A stretch of DNA of 64,000 bases from an uncultured Opitutia bacterium (lineage in GTDB: Bacteria; Verrucomicrobiota; Verrucomicrobiia; Opitutales; Opitutaceae): NCBI GenBank assembly GCA_903902745.1, contig CAIUWA010000011.1:124001-188000 (forward strand), read 5' to 3'. The notes beneath the pieces were generated by a model, which had not been told where the DNA came from, did not search any database, and saw only the letters and a list, made by a program, of their open reading frames with translations. Of the stretch, positions 28,181 to 36,800 are shown in pieces. Numbering within the stretch: position 1 is the first letter of the stretch; each line of letters begins with the position of its first letter. The translations under genes and the position numbers were made by a program.

Positions 28181-29290
28181 TTAGGCCTTGAGATAGGGCT
28201 TCATGTAGGTGTTGAGAGCGTCGCGGATTTCCTTGTCGGTGAGACGGGGACCGCCGGCGGCGCGTCCGCCGCCACCACCGCCGCCGCCTTTTCCTGCTGC
28301 TCCACCGCCCGCGCCACCACCGCCGGCTTTCCGGGACTTGTAGCCGGGCTTGAAGACTCCCCGAATGGCGAGGACGTCGCTCCAGTCGGCGGTGCCGAGG
28401 CTGGCGAAGGCCATGATGCGGCCGAACATGTCGAAGGCCTGCTGACGCTTGCCTGCATGCCAGAGGTCGAAGGTCTGGGCGTAAACGTCAGCCAGTCCCG
28501 TGTACGGGCAGTGCCCGACGAAGCCCAGTTCCATCTCGTTGATCATCGTGCGCACGCCCTGGCCCGAGAACACATGGAGCTGGTCGTTGGTCTTCTGGCG
28601 CAGCTCGGCAATGCGCTCGAGCGGAACGCCGGCCTCGTCCTTGACCTGCCGCACAGTGGGGATCGTTTTGAACATCTCGACGATCAGGTCGACGCTCATG
28701 TTGCCCTGGCTCTGGACGAACAAGGGCAGTGCGGTCATGCGGCCGATCTGCTGGTAATAGTCGAGGAGGACCTTTTCGTCCGTCACATTTGCGGGCGGGA
28801 GCGCGCAGAGGGCATCCGCCCCCGTCTTGGCGGCGTGCTTCGCGTAACGTTCAACCTCCGCGGAGTCCCCGGTCTTCGACTGGACTCCGATCACGAGCGT
28901 CGTCGCCCCACCCTTGTTGGCAGCGACGAGGGCCTCGGCTCCAGCCATGCGTTCCGGCTCGGTGAGCATGGTCCAGTCGCTGGCGATCTGCGGCCAGATG
29001 AAGCCGTGCACACCGCCGCGGTTGCAGAACGGCATTTGCGCCGCCAGCGACTCGAGGTCGAGCTTGTCGTCCGCGGTGAACGGGGTCTGCCCGATGGGGA
29101 AGAGGCCGCGCAGCTTCTTCGGCCCGGGGCTCAGATCCATGGGCGGAGCGGTGCCCGCGCCGAAGTCGACCGCCTGGGCGCTGCGGGACGACAGGGCGAG
29201 GCCCAGGGCGCCCGCGCCCAGATAGTGGAGGAAGTCCCGCCGGGGCAGGCTGGTGGCGGGGCGGTCGGAGGAGGGTAATCTAGGATTCAT
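28181..29290 (-). CDS. Tat-exported DapA-family (DHDPS-like) lyase
   Basis: A 369-residue protein. A twin-arginine signal (LPRRDFLHYLGAGALGLALS, about 15-34) is followed by a DapA/NanA-type TIM barrel (LRGLFPIGQTPFTADDKLDLE, GGVHGFIWPQIASDW). The Schiff-base Lys is present (VRQVKDEAG). The family's usual catalytic Tyr (VTPYY in DHDPS) is replaced (CALPPANV), so chemistry probably differs from dihydrodipicolinate synthase; aldolase or dehydratase action on a keto-sugar acid is likely. Near residues 317-345 a Gly/Ala/Lys-rich insert interrupts the C-terminal helices. It shares a strand with the enolase-superfamily and PQQ genes. A paralog lies at 34796. Confidence 0.85.
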   Translation of the reverse strand: MNPRLPSSDRPATSLPRRDFLHYLGAGALGLALSSRSAQAVDFGAGTAPPMDLSPGPKKLRGLFPIGQTPFTADDKLDLESLAAQMPFCNRGGVHGFIWPQIASDWTMLTEPERMAGAEALVAANKGGATTLVIGVQSKTGDSAEVERYAKHAAKTGADALCALPPANVTDEKVLLDYYQQIGRMTALPLFVQSQGNMSVDLIVEMFKTIPTVRQVKDEAGVPLERIAELRQKTNDQLHVFSGQGVRTMINEMELGFVGHCPYTGLADVYAQTFDLWHAGKRQQAFDMFGRIMAFASLGTADWSDVLAIRGVFKPGYKSRKAGGGGAGGGAAGKGGGGGGGGRAAGGPRLTDKEIRDALNTYMKPYLKA

Positions 29291-29346
29291 GGCTTGTTTT
29301 TCTATTCCGGAATTTTTCCGGCATGGGGTGGTGAAACGCAGGGAAA

Positions 29347-30663
29347 TCAGCGGTCGATGCGGAGCATCATCTTGTCGAGCACATCACGGTCGAGTTCAAT
29401 GCCGAGGCCCGGGCCCTTCGGCGCATTGACGTAGCCCTCCTTGTCGACGCGGAACTGGCCCTTCAGGTAGGGGCGGTCGGAAAGCGTCTGCGGGTAGGGC
29501 ATCTCGAACCAAAAGGTGTTGGGCAGGGCTAGCTCGATTTGAAAATGCGCCGCCAGGTCGAACCCGTTGCCCCAATTGTGGGGGGTGCAGGGCATGCCGA
29601 ACGCATCGGCCAGCTGGCCGATGCGGAAAGAGCCGGTGATGCCGCCGACGTTGTCGGCGATCAGCCGGACGATATCGAGCGCGCCGCGGCGGATATACTC
29701 CGCGTAGGCCTGGATCGAGTAGAGGAACTCGCCGACCTCGATGGGCACGGTCAGCTTCTGGCGCAGCTCGATGAGTCCCTCGATGTCCGACTCCGGGATC
29801 GGGTCCTCGAACGAGACATAGCCATATTCTTCCAGCGCACGCCCGACCTTCAGGGCCTCGAAGACATTGTAGCGCTGGACCGGATCGAACAGGAGGGTGA
29901 ATTCCTCGCCCATCGCCTTGCGGACCTCGCGGATCTCCTCGATGTGGCCGACGTAGGCGGGAATCGCCCCGCCCGTGGGGGTGGTGTGCTGGCCGCCGCC
30001 GGGATGGATCTTGTAGGCCTTGAGCCCGTCCGCCTTCGCCTGCAGCGCCTGCGGCGCGAAATCCTCGATCGCCGCCAGGTGCAGGGAACTACCGTAGGCG
30101 AGCAGCTTGTCCTTCGTCCCGCCGAGCAGCTTGTAGATGGGCCGGTTGACAGCCTTGCCGAGAATATCCCACAGGCAGATATCAATGACGGCGGCGTGGT
30201 AATTCGTTTCACCCGCACTGCCCAGCTTTATGCCGCGAGGATAGCCAAACCCGCCGACAAAAGGGGTCGCGCCGCCGAAGCCCGTCGGGCCGCGCTGGGC
30301 GGCGGCGGCCAGGGCCGGCAGGAGATCGAGCACATTCTTCCCGAGGCAGACGCCCTTCGCGTATTCGAGCCAGCCGGTGCCGCCCACACGGTTGCCGAGC
30401 GTATAATTGGCTTCGATCCCGCTGTTGGTGACGATCGAGACGATTTCCCCGCTTTCCGGACTGTTGATGCGGCGGATGGCCGGGCCAAGGTTTGCCACAT
30501 AAACCTTCACCTCCTTGATGGTGAGGTCGGGCAGATCGGACGGCTTCACGCCCACGGCGTCAGCGGCGGCCCGGACGGGATTGGAAAGAACCGATGCTCC
30601 GGCGACCGCGCCAAAGGCGGAAGCCGCGAAAAAATCCCGGCGTGATAGTGGTCGTTTCAACAT
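29347..30663 (-). CDS. Tat-exported enolase-superfamily (mandelate racemase-type) dehydratase
   Basis: A 438-residue protein with a Tat signal (PLSRRDFFAASAFGAVAGAS, about 5-24). The capping domain starts near 45 (LTIKEVKVYVANLG), then a TIM barrel with a K-x-H motif (LKAYKIHPGG), metal ligands Asp (LLFDPVQRY), Glu (VSFEDPIPES) and Glu (PIEVGEFLYS), and a catalytic-type His (CTPHNWGNG). This architecture dehydrates sugar acids (aldonates) to 2-keto-3-deoxy acids. Export of such an enzyme is unusual; most are cytoplasmic. It lies between the PQQ dehydrogenase upstream and the DapA-like lyase downstream. Substrate not deducible. Confidence 0.87.
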   Translation of the reverse strand: MLKRPLSRRDFFAASAFGAVAGASVLSNPVRAAADAVGVKPSDLPDLTIKEVKVYVANLGPAIRRINSPESGEIVSIVTNSGIEANYTLGNRVGGTGWLEYAKGVCLGKNVLDLLPALAAAAQRGPTGFGGATPFVGGFGYPRGIKLGSAGETNYHAAVIDICLWDILGKAVNRPIYKLLGGTKDKLLAYGSSLHLAAIEDFAPQALQAKADGLKAYKIHPGGGQHTTPTGGAIPAYVGHIEEIREVRKAMGEEFTLLFDPVQRYNVFEALKVGRALEEYGYVSFEDPIPESDIEGLIELRQKLTVPIEVGEFLYSIQAYAEYIRRGALDIVRLIADNVGGITGSFRIGQLADAFGMPCTPHNWGNGFDLAAHFQIELALPNTFWFEMPYPQTLSDRPYLKGQFRVDKEGYVNAPKGPGLGIELDRDVLDKMMLRIDR

Positions 30664-31056
30664 AAGATGATCCTGGTTGAGGTTGCGTTATTTCACGGTT
30701 GAACCGGTGTCCGGCCTCGAAAGGTCGCGAAGATCCAAGGCGCCGCCCTCAGCTGGTGGCCGGAAAACAAGGGCGCGAAAGAAACTTTCTCCATGGGGTA
30801 CACGAGATGGGGGCTTCGCTCTCCCTTTTCGTATTCTTGCCCGTCGTTGCGGTCAAGTGCCGGCTGAGGTAGGCGTTGATTTCTTCCGGATTGAAAAGAT
30901 GGAACGCGTTGCGGTGCCCGCCGCAGATTCCAGCGAAGGCTGGGGTCCCCAATGCATTGCCTAGGCCGGTCGAAGGCGCATGACCCTTGGCAACGGCAAA
31001 GGCCGCGACCAAGGTCGGTCCCTACAAGATGGTGAGCGTGCCAGCGCTTGGCTGGC
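30664..31056. other. 393-bp intergenic region with repeat debris
   Basis: It contains a Family C half-element (31000-31033, GGCCGCGACCAAGGTCGGTC then CCTAC), a short CCAGCCTTCGCTGG-type palindrome (about 30937-30950) and, on the minus strand around 30850-30935, an open stretch reading GHRNAFHLFNPEEINAYLSR. That stretch looks like the tail of a former alpha/beta protein. No intact gene seen. Confidence 0.45.
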
Positions 31057-33363
31057 TTACTGCGGCAGGGCGAAGGACAGGAAATTTGAGCCCGCGGCGA
31101 TCGCGACGTACTGCTTCCCATCAATAGCGTAGGTCATGGGAGAGCCTTTGAAGGGGTGGGCATGCGTCTCGAAGTGCCAGAGATATTTGCCCGTCTTGGC
31201 GTCGGCCGCGGCAAATCCGCCGCTGCTCTCGCCAAAGAAAACCACGCCACCGACGGTCGAGAGCACCCCCGAGTAGTTGTTTTCCGCGACGCCGGGGAAC
31301 GCGATCTGCCAGGCTTCCTTGCCGGTATCGATGTCGAAGGCCCGCAGGATTTTCTTGGCCGGATCGGCGGGATTGTTGTAGCGGCCGAAACCCCCGTTTT
31401 CCGCTTTGCGATAAACGCCGTAGTCCTCGACCGTCATCACATAATAGAGCCGCGTGGCGGGATTGAAGGCGGTGGAATACCAGTTCGTCGCGCCGCGCAC
31501 CGCCGGCGCGGTTTTTACGCCGGCCGTGGTCACTTCGTTGTTGGGCAGCAGATCCGGTTTCCAGGTCGTTGGGTTGATGCCAGTCGCCCAAGTCAGCTTG
31601 TCCACCATTCTGGTCGCCATCACCGGCTTGCCGGCGGCGCGATCGAGGACGTAGAGAAAGCCGTTCCGATTCGCATGCAGCAGGAGCTTGTGATCCTGAC
31701 CCCGCCACTTGGTATTCACCAGCACGATGGGCTGGTTCGCGTCCCAGTCGTGCACGTCATGCGGATTGTATTGGTAGTACCAGAGAATTTTTCCGGTCTT
31801 CGGGTCGATCGCGAGGTCGCAATTGGTATAGAGATTGTCGCCGATGCGTTCATCACCATCGGTGTCGGGGTGGGGGTTTCCCGTGGCCCAGTAGAGAATA
31901 TTTGCGTCCACGTCCATGGCTCCACTGAGCCACGTGCCTCCGCCACCCAGCGCGAGGGCGGTCCCTTTCCAAGTGTCGGCGGCAGGTCCGGTTTCCCCGA
32001 CTTTGGGAATGGTCCAAAGCCTCCAGGCCAGTTCGCCGGTCGTCGCCTTGTAGGCGGCGATGAACCCGCGGATGCCGTTGTCGCCACCGCTCACCCCGAC
32101 GGCCACCAGGTCGCCCACGATGAGCGGGGCCGAGGTGCCGCCGTAGGCCTGCCTTTCCTCCGGTGCATAAACTTCCCAAAGCAGGGCGCCGGTCAGCCGG
32201 TCCAGCGCCAGCAATCGCGCATCGTCAGTCATGTAGAAAACCCGGTTGCCCAGCACCGCGACGCCGCGGTTGACGCCGATTGCGGCGTCGCCCGAGACGA
32301 TGGACCGCGGGCTCTTCGGGCGTTCATACCGCCAGATTTCCCGGCCGGTTTTGCCGCTCAGGGCAAAGACCTGGTTGTTGCCCGTCACATACATCACCCC
32401 ATCGACGACGACGGGAGTTGCTTCGAGGCCGGCGAAGGGCACGGAGAAACTCCACTGCAGCTGGAGCTTTGAAACATTCTTCTGGTCAATCTGGTCGAGA
32501 CTGCTGTGGCGATTGCCGTTGAGATTGCCGTTGTAGCTTGGCCAGTCGCCTTTTTTGGGATGCGTGATCGCCTCCATCTCCGCTTGGGCCGTGGGCGCCT
32601 GCGGCTCGGTCATTCCGCCGACCGTGATACCCTTGAGGCTGCCCAGATAGGCGATCAGGTGGTTCATCTCGGCGGCCGTGCCCTTGAAGACGGGCATGGC
32701 GGGATTTTTTTCCGGCGTGATTTTGCGATACTCACTGTCGACCAGCAAATGCAACTTCCCGTCGTCGGTCTGCAGCACGACGTCGTGGCTGCCCTGCGCC
32801 CGGGCAAAGCCCCGCAGCGTGCTGCCATTGTTCAGCTCGACGGAAACCAGGTCATAGCCCTCCGTGATGATGGCGCCGGGATCGACGAGGGACTGCCGCA
32901 ATTCCGTCTCCCGCAGCCTCCGTCCCACGGTGGTGAGATTCGGCCCGTTGGAACTGCCCCGGCCTCCGGCGACATGACAGGTGGAGCACTGCGCGCTGCC
33001 AAAGAAAAGAAGTTCGCCGGTCTTCGGGTCCCCCCCGCCGGCGTTCATGGCCTGCAGCGCATTGAGCGACCGGATGTAATTCACCAGAGTCTGGATGTCC
33101 GCGGCCGCGATGTCGTCGAACGCGGGCATCTTGGCCTTCCCCTTGCCGATGATGCGGGTCAGGTCGCTGTCCGACAGGGTGAGGAAATGATCGGGATTGA
33201 TCAGCGTCGGCCCGCGCTCGGCTCCGCGTGCATCGTTGCCGTGGCAGTCGGTGCAGTTTTCTTCAAAGAGCGGCGGCTGGGGCAGGGCGCCGGCATCAGC
33301 CGCGGCGCCCATGGCAGGGAAGGCGCCGAGGATGATCGCGAACCAGGGGAGGATTCGTTTCAT
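31057..33363 (-). CDS. PQQ-dependent dehydrogenase with two N-terminal cytochrome c domains
   Basis: A 768-residue exported protein (Sec signal about 1-22). It has two c-type cytochrome domains, CTDCHG (Cys37-His41) and CSTCHV (Cys126-His130), then from about residue 290 an eight-bladed quinoprotein propeller (WPSYNGNLNGNRHSSLDQI, YWATGNPHPDTDGDERIGDN, PHDVHDWDANQP with the likely catalytic Asp, HANRNGFLYVLDRA). The enzyme would oxidise an alcohol or aldose in the periplasm and pass electrons through its hemes. Cytochromes at the N-terminus reverse the order of classical quinohemoprotein alcohol dehydrogenases. First gene of a probable minus-strand operon with the enolase-superfamily and DapA-like genes. 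Its leader faces the divergent gene at 33552. Confidence 0.9.
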   Translation of the reverse strand: MKRILPWFAIILGAFPAMGAAADAGALPQPPLFEENCTDCHGNDARGAERGPTLINPDHFLTLSDSDLTRIIGKGKAKMPAFDDIAAADIQTLVNYIRSLNALQAMNAGGGDPKTGELLFFGSAQCSTCHVAGGRGSSNGPNLTTVGRRLRETELRQSLVDPGAIITEGYDLVSVELNNGSTLRGFARAQGSHDVVLQTDDGKLHLLVDSEYRKITPEKNPAMPVFKGTAAEMNHLIAYLGSLKGITVGGMTEPQAPTAQAEMEAITHPKKGDWPSYNGNLNGNRHSSLDQIDQKNVSKLQLQWSFSVPFAGLEATPVVVDGVMYVTGNNQVFALSGKTGREIWRYERPKSPRSIVSGDAAIGVNRGVAVLGNRVFYMTDDARLLALDRLTGALLWEVYAPEERQAYGGTSAPLIVGDLVAVGVSGGDNGIRGFIAAYKATTGELAWRLWTIPKVGETGPAADTWKGTALALGGGGTWLSGAMDVDANILYWATGNPHPDTDGDERIGDNLYTNCDLAIDPKTGKILWYYQYNPHDVHDWDANQPIVLVNTKWRGQDHKLLLHANRNGFLYVLDRAAGKPVMATRMVDKLTWATGINPTTWKPDLLPNNEVTTAGVKTAPAVRGATNWYSTAFNPATRLYYVMTVEDYGVYRKAENGGFGRYNNPADPAKKILRAFDIDTGKEAWQIAFPGVAENNYSGVLSTVGGVVFFGESSGGFAAADAKTGKYLWHFETHAHPFKGSPMTYAIDGKQYVAIAAGSNFLSFALPQ

Positions 33364-33439
33364 AGACGGAAAGAGTGGAGCGGTCGGGCGGCATTACGCA
33401 ACTCCAACTGCCCGCGACCATGCGGTGGCGGCCGGCGAG

Positions 33440-33470
33440 TTGTTGAACGTTGACATCATTAATGAACGCG
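33440..33470. promoter_or_regulatory. Candidate promoter/operator in the PQQ / propeller divergent gap
   Basis: An AT-rich patch in the 188-bp gap contains TTGACA (33450-33455) and partly symmetric GAACGTT / AATGAACG words. It could carry a promoter or regulator site for the divergent genes. Support is weak. Confidence 0.25.
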
Positions 33471-33551
33471 CCTCGGATTTCGCGGCTTTCACTGAAAGAG
33501 AACCCCCGATCCCCGGTTAGAGAAACACCAATGAATTGGAGAAATTCGACC

Positions 33552-34781
33552 ATGCGCATCACAAAATTGTTTCGGAACTCAGTTATCATTTTGGCCGGCA
33601 CCCTGTGCCTGTGGCCGACCGTCACCTGGTCGCAGGTTCCCTCTTACGTGCGGCCGGCCACCCGGAACACCGGCGGCACCCGGCCGCCGGCGGAGAAAGA
33701 ACTGATCTATGTGACCGTCCCGGGAACTCTGGAGGGAACATGGGATAGTGCCGGCACGGGAATCGTGGTGCTGGATGTCGCGAACAACTTTGGATTCGTT
33801 AAGCGGATTCCCACCTGGGACGTGCCGGCGAGCGCGTTCCCCATGCAGGTGGCCGGGGTCACGGCCAGTGTCGAGAACCAGATGATTTACGTCGCGGCGC
33901 GCGGCAAGCTCGGCGCCTGGGACTTGAAGACGGAAAAGATGGTCTGGGAAAACGCCTTTGACGGTAGCTGCTGCGAGCGTCCGCAAATGGCGCCCGACAG
34001 CTCGTTCATGTACGTGGGGTCGGACCTCAAGGATTTTTGGTATGTCGTGAATCCCAAGAACGGCGAATTGATCACGACCGTCCGGTCCCCCCTCAGTCCC
34101 AACGCCCACAACCTGAACCTGAGCCATGACGGCAAGACCGCCTTCATGTCGCCCAACGGCAAGGTCATGGGCATCGCCGACACGACGACGAACACGCTCA
34201 CCAAGACGATCCCGTTTCCGGACAACGTCCGGGTCTTCGTGCTGAATCACGATGACTCGCTGATCTACTCCAACCAGAACAACCTGCTCGGATTCGTGAT
34301 CGCCGATGTGAAGACGGGAGCGATCCTCCACAAGGTGGAGGTAACGGGTTTCCCCTTTCACGAGATCTGGGATGTCACACCGCGCCCGCGCATTCCGCAC
34401 GCCTGCCCGAGCCACGGTATTGCCCTGGTCAACAACGAGACGGAGGTCTGGTGCGTCGATGGCATCAACAATTACATCCACATTTTCGACAACACCCAGA
34501 TGCCGCCGAAGCAAATCGCGGGAGCGAGCATCAAGACCAATGGGGGAGCCTACTGGATCACCATCGGCTTGGATGGAAAGCTGGCCTACTGCTCGTCCGG
34601 GGATGTCATCGACACCAAGACCCACAAGATCGTCGGCCAGATGAAGGATGAATACGGCCGCATTCTGCGCAGCGAGAAGCTCCTGGACATGCTCTTTGTC
34701 GGCGGGAAACTGACCCGGGTGTCGAATCAGTTCGGCAATGGCTCGATTGCCGTCGTCGAGCCGGCCTCGACCAAGAAGTAA
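33552..34781 (+). CDS. Secreted YncE-like beta-propeller protein
   Basis: A 409-residue exported protein (signal MRITKLFRNSVIILAGTLCL, cleaved after TWSQ). It has seven or so repeats of the YVTN/YncE style (IVVLDVANNFGFVKRIP, LGAWDLKTEKMVWE, FWYVVNPKNGELITTV, GIADTTTNTLTKTIPFP, GFVIADVKTGAILHKVEV, IHIFDNTQ). Such propellers bind ligands or partners; no catalytic motif is visible. It is divergent from the PQQ dehydrogenase and 14 bp upstream of a DapA-like gene, so it may be a periplasmic binding component of the same pathway. In-frame Mets at 33450 and 33531 lie upstream, but the signal peptide favours 33552. Confidence 0.8.
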   Translation: MRITKLFRNSVIILAGTLCLWPTVTWSQVPSYVRPATRNTGGTRPPAEKELIYVTVPGTLEGTWDSAGTGIVVLDVANNFGFVKRIPTWDVPASAFPMQVAGVTASVENQMIYVAARGKLGAWDLKTEKMVWENAFDGSCCERPQMAPDSSFMYVGSDLKDFWYVVNPKNGELITTVRSPLSPNAHNLNLSHDGKTAFMSPNGKVMGIADTTTNTLTKTIPFPDNVRVFVLNHDDSLIYSNQNNLLGFVIADVKTGAILHKVEVTGFPFHEIWDVTPRPRIPHACPSHGIALVNNETEVWCVDGINNYIHIFDNTQMPPKQIAGASIKTNGGAYWITIGLDGKLAYCSSGDVIDTKTHKIVGQMKDEYGRILRSEKLLDMLFVGGKLTRVSNQFGNGSIAVVEPASTKK

Positions 34782-34795
34782 TCCCTCACATCCCC

Positions 34796-35857
34796 ATGCA
34801 AGCGCCCGGCCCCACGCGCCCTGGAGAAGTCAGCCGCCGGAACTTCCTGCTCGGCCTCGGGGTCGGCGCCGCCGGGCTCGGCCTGGCCCCTCGTGGTTTC
34901 GCGGCTGCGGCTGCGGAACGCATGGCGGCCAAGCGCCTTCGCGGCATTTTTCCCATCGCCCAGACGCCGTTCACCGCGGCGGACAAACTCGATCTCGAAT
35001 CCCTGGTCCGCCAGGTGGATTTCATCGAGCGTGGCGGCGTGCACGGCTTCGTGTGGCCGCAGAATGCGAGTGAGTGGTCGACCATGACCGATGACGAGCG
35101 GCTGGTTGGCATGGAGGCGGTGGGCCACGCCGGCGCAAAGTTGCGGACGGCGATCATCCTCGGCGTGCAGGGGACGGACCTCGCGGCGGTGCGCAAGTTC
35201 GTGAAGCAGGCCGAGCGCGTCGGCGCGGATGGCATCATTTCCCTGCCGCCCTCCGAGACGGCCGACGCTAAGACCATCCTGCAGTACTTCCAGGAGGTCG
35301 GGAAGATGAGCAATCTGCCGCTGTTTGTGCAGGCGGTGGGCAACGTGGAGGTGGATCTCCTGCTTGAGCTTTACCGCACGGTGCCGACGATGCGTTACGT
35401 CAAGGACGAGACGGGCGATCCGTTGCAGCGCGTCGTACCCCTGCGCGAAAAGAGCCACGATGAGATCAAGGTCTTTTCCGGCGGACACGGCCGGAAGCTC
35501 ATTGAGGAGATGGAGCTGGGTTTTACCGGCACCATGCCCGCGGCGTCGCTCGCGGATCTTTATGTGACGACCTTCGACCTCTGGCATGCGGGCAAGAAGG
35601 ACGCGGCGAAGGAAAATCACGCCCGGACGCTCGACGCGCTCGCCACAATGCTTCGTTACGGCACCGAAGGCATGAAATACGTTCTTCAGCTTCGCGGCGT
35701 GTTCAACACCTACGCGGCGCGGAAGCCAGTGGCCCGCGGTCTCACCGATGCGGCTAAAATCGCCACGGGTGGAGCGAAGACCCAGCCGCTTGACGAAGAG
35801 GGCAAGAAGATCCTACAGGCGCTGGTCACTTCGCTGAAGCCGTACTTCAAGGCGTAA
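34796..35857 (+). CDS. Tat-exported DapA-family (DHDPS-like) lyase, second copy
   Basis: A 353-residue paralog of the protein at 28181. Tat signal VSRRNFLLGLGVGAAGLGLA (about 13-32), then the barrel (LRGIFPIAQTPFTAADKLDLE, GGVHGFVWPQNASEW). The Schiff-base Lys is in MRYVKDETG; the DHDPS Tyr position reads SLPPSET, again without Tyr. The Gly-rich insert of the other copy is absent; the corresponding segment is KPVARGLTDAAKIATGGAK. Both copies end in a similar tail (MKPYLKA / LKPYFKA). Two exported copies on divergent operons suggest a heteromeric enzyme or two substrates. Confidence 0.85.
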   Translation: MQAPGPTRPGEVSRRNFLLGLGVGAAGLGLAPRGFAAAAAERMAAKRLRGIFPIAQTPFTAADKLDLESLVRQVDFIERGGVHGFVWPQNASEWSTMTDDERLVGMEAVGHAGAKLRTAIILGVQGTDLAAVRKFVKQAERVGADGIISLPPSETADAKTILQYFQEVGKMSNLPLFVQAVGNVEVDLLLELYRTVPTMRYVKDETGDPLQRVVPLREKSHDEIKVFSGGHGRKLIEEMELGFTGTMPAASLADLYVTTFDLWHAGKKDAAKENHARTLDALATMLRYGTEGMKYVLQLRGVFNTYAARKPVARGLTDAAKIATGGAKTQPLDEEGKKILQALVTSLKPYFKA

Positions 35858-35951
35858 AGCCGGTTGGTGGCATCAGAGGACAGGATTAGGTTGACCCCGG
35901 ATTTTCCGGGGCCGGCTTGACTCGACCGCCCGTCATTGCTGACTCGCGGCC

Positions 35952-36662
35952 ATGGCCGCTTCCGACCTGACCATCGGCTTTGATGCCGACGACACCCTCT
36001 GGCACAACGAGGTGATCTTCGAGCAGGCGCACGAGCGCTACCGCGCCTTGCTGGCCCAATACCACGATGCCGCGACGGTCGATCGCACGCTCTTCGGGGT
36101 CGAGATGCGCAACCTCGAGCTTTATGGCTATGGGATCAAGGGCTACACGCTCTCCGCCATTGAAACCGCGATCGAGCTTACCGGCGGCCGGATCAGTGCG
36201 GGTGAAATCCGCGGGTTGATCGAGCTAGGGCGCGAGATGCTCGCCCATCCGGTCAACCTTCTTGAGGGTGTGGCCGAGACCTTGGCGGCACTTGCTCCGC
36301 GCCATCGTTTGGTGCTCATCACCAAGGGCGACCTGCGAGACCAGGAACGGAAGCTGGGCAAGTCCGGCCTCGCCGTCCATTTCGAGCATGTTGAAATCGT
36401 CTCGGAGAAAAACGCCGGCGCCTACCGCCGGTTTTTCCAACGGCACGGCATCGCCCCCGGACGCTTTCTCATGGTCGGCAATTCGCTGAAGTCCGACATC
36501 CTGCCCGTGCTCGAACTCGGCGGTGCCGGGGCGCACATTCCCTATCACCTCACCTGGGCGGCCGAGCACGCGGAGCAGCCGGTGGCGCATCCGGGCCGAC
36601 TCTTCACGTTGAAACACATGCGAGAGCTGCCGGGCGCGGTGCAAAGCTGGGCCGGGTTGTAA
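35952..36662 (+). CDS. HAD-superfamily hydrolase
   Basis: A 236-residue cytoplasmic HAD hydrolase. Motif I is FDADDTLWHNE (Asp nucleophile plus DxDDT), motif II LVLITKGDL, motif III Lys near RKLGKSGL and motif IV VGNSLKSDILPVLELGG. The helical cap lies between about 20 and 95. It probably cleaves a phosphate ester; the substrate is unknown. Its start is 94 bp after the DapA-like gene, so it may be read through from that operon. Confidence 0.88.
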   Translation: MAASDLTIGFDADDTLWHNEVIFEQAHERYRALLAQYHDAATVDRTLFGVEMRNLELYGYGIKGYTLSAIETAIELTGGRISAGEIRGLIELGREMLAHPVNLLEGVAETLAALAPRHRLVLITKGDLRDQERKLGKSGLAVHFEHVEIVSEKNAGAYRRFFQRHGIAPGRFLMVGNSLKSDILPVLELGGAGAHIPYHLTWAAEHAEQPVAHPGRLFTLKHMRELPGAVQSWAGL

Positions 36663-36680
36663 TAGTCCGAAGATTCGGAC

Positions 36681-36798
36681 GTAGCAGCCGAGGTGACGAG
36701 GCAGAAGCTTGTTGTAGCGGCGCTCTATGAGCGCCGAATTCAAGCCGGCGGTCATAGACCGCCGCTACAACCTACCCAGCCTCGTCACCTCGGCTGCT
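36681..36798. repeat. Family B nested palindromic repeat (complete copy)
   Basis: The outer inverted arms GTAGCAGCCGAGGTGACGAG and CTCGTCACCTCGGCTGCT enclose a second palindrome, GTTGTAGCGGCGCTCTATGA to TCATAGACCGCCGCTACAAC. The outer arm recurs alone at 42251; the inner palindrome recurs at 42817. Confidence 0.88.
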
Positions 36799-36800
36799 CC

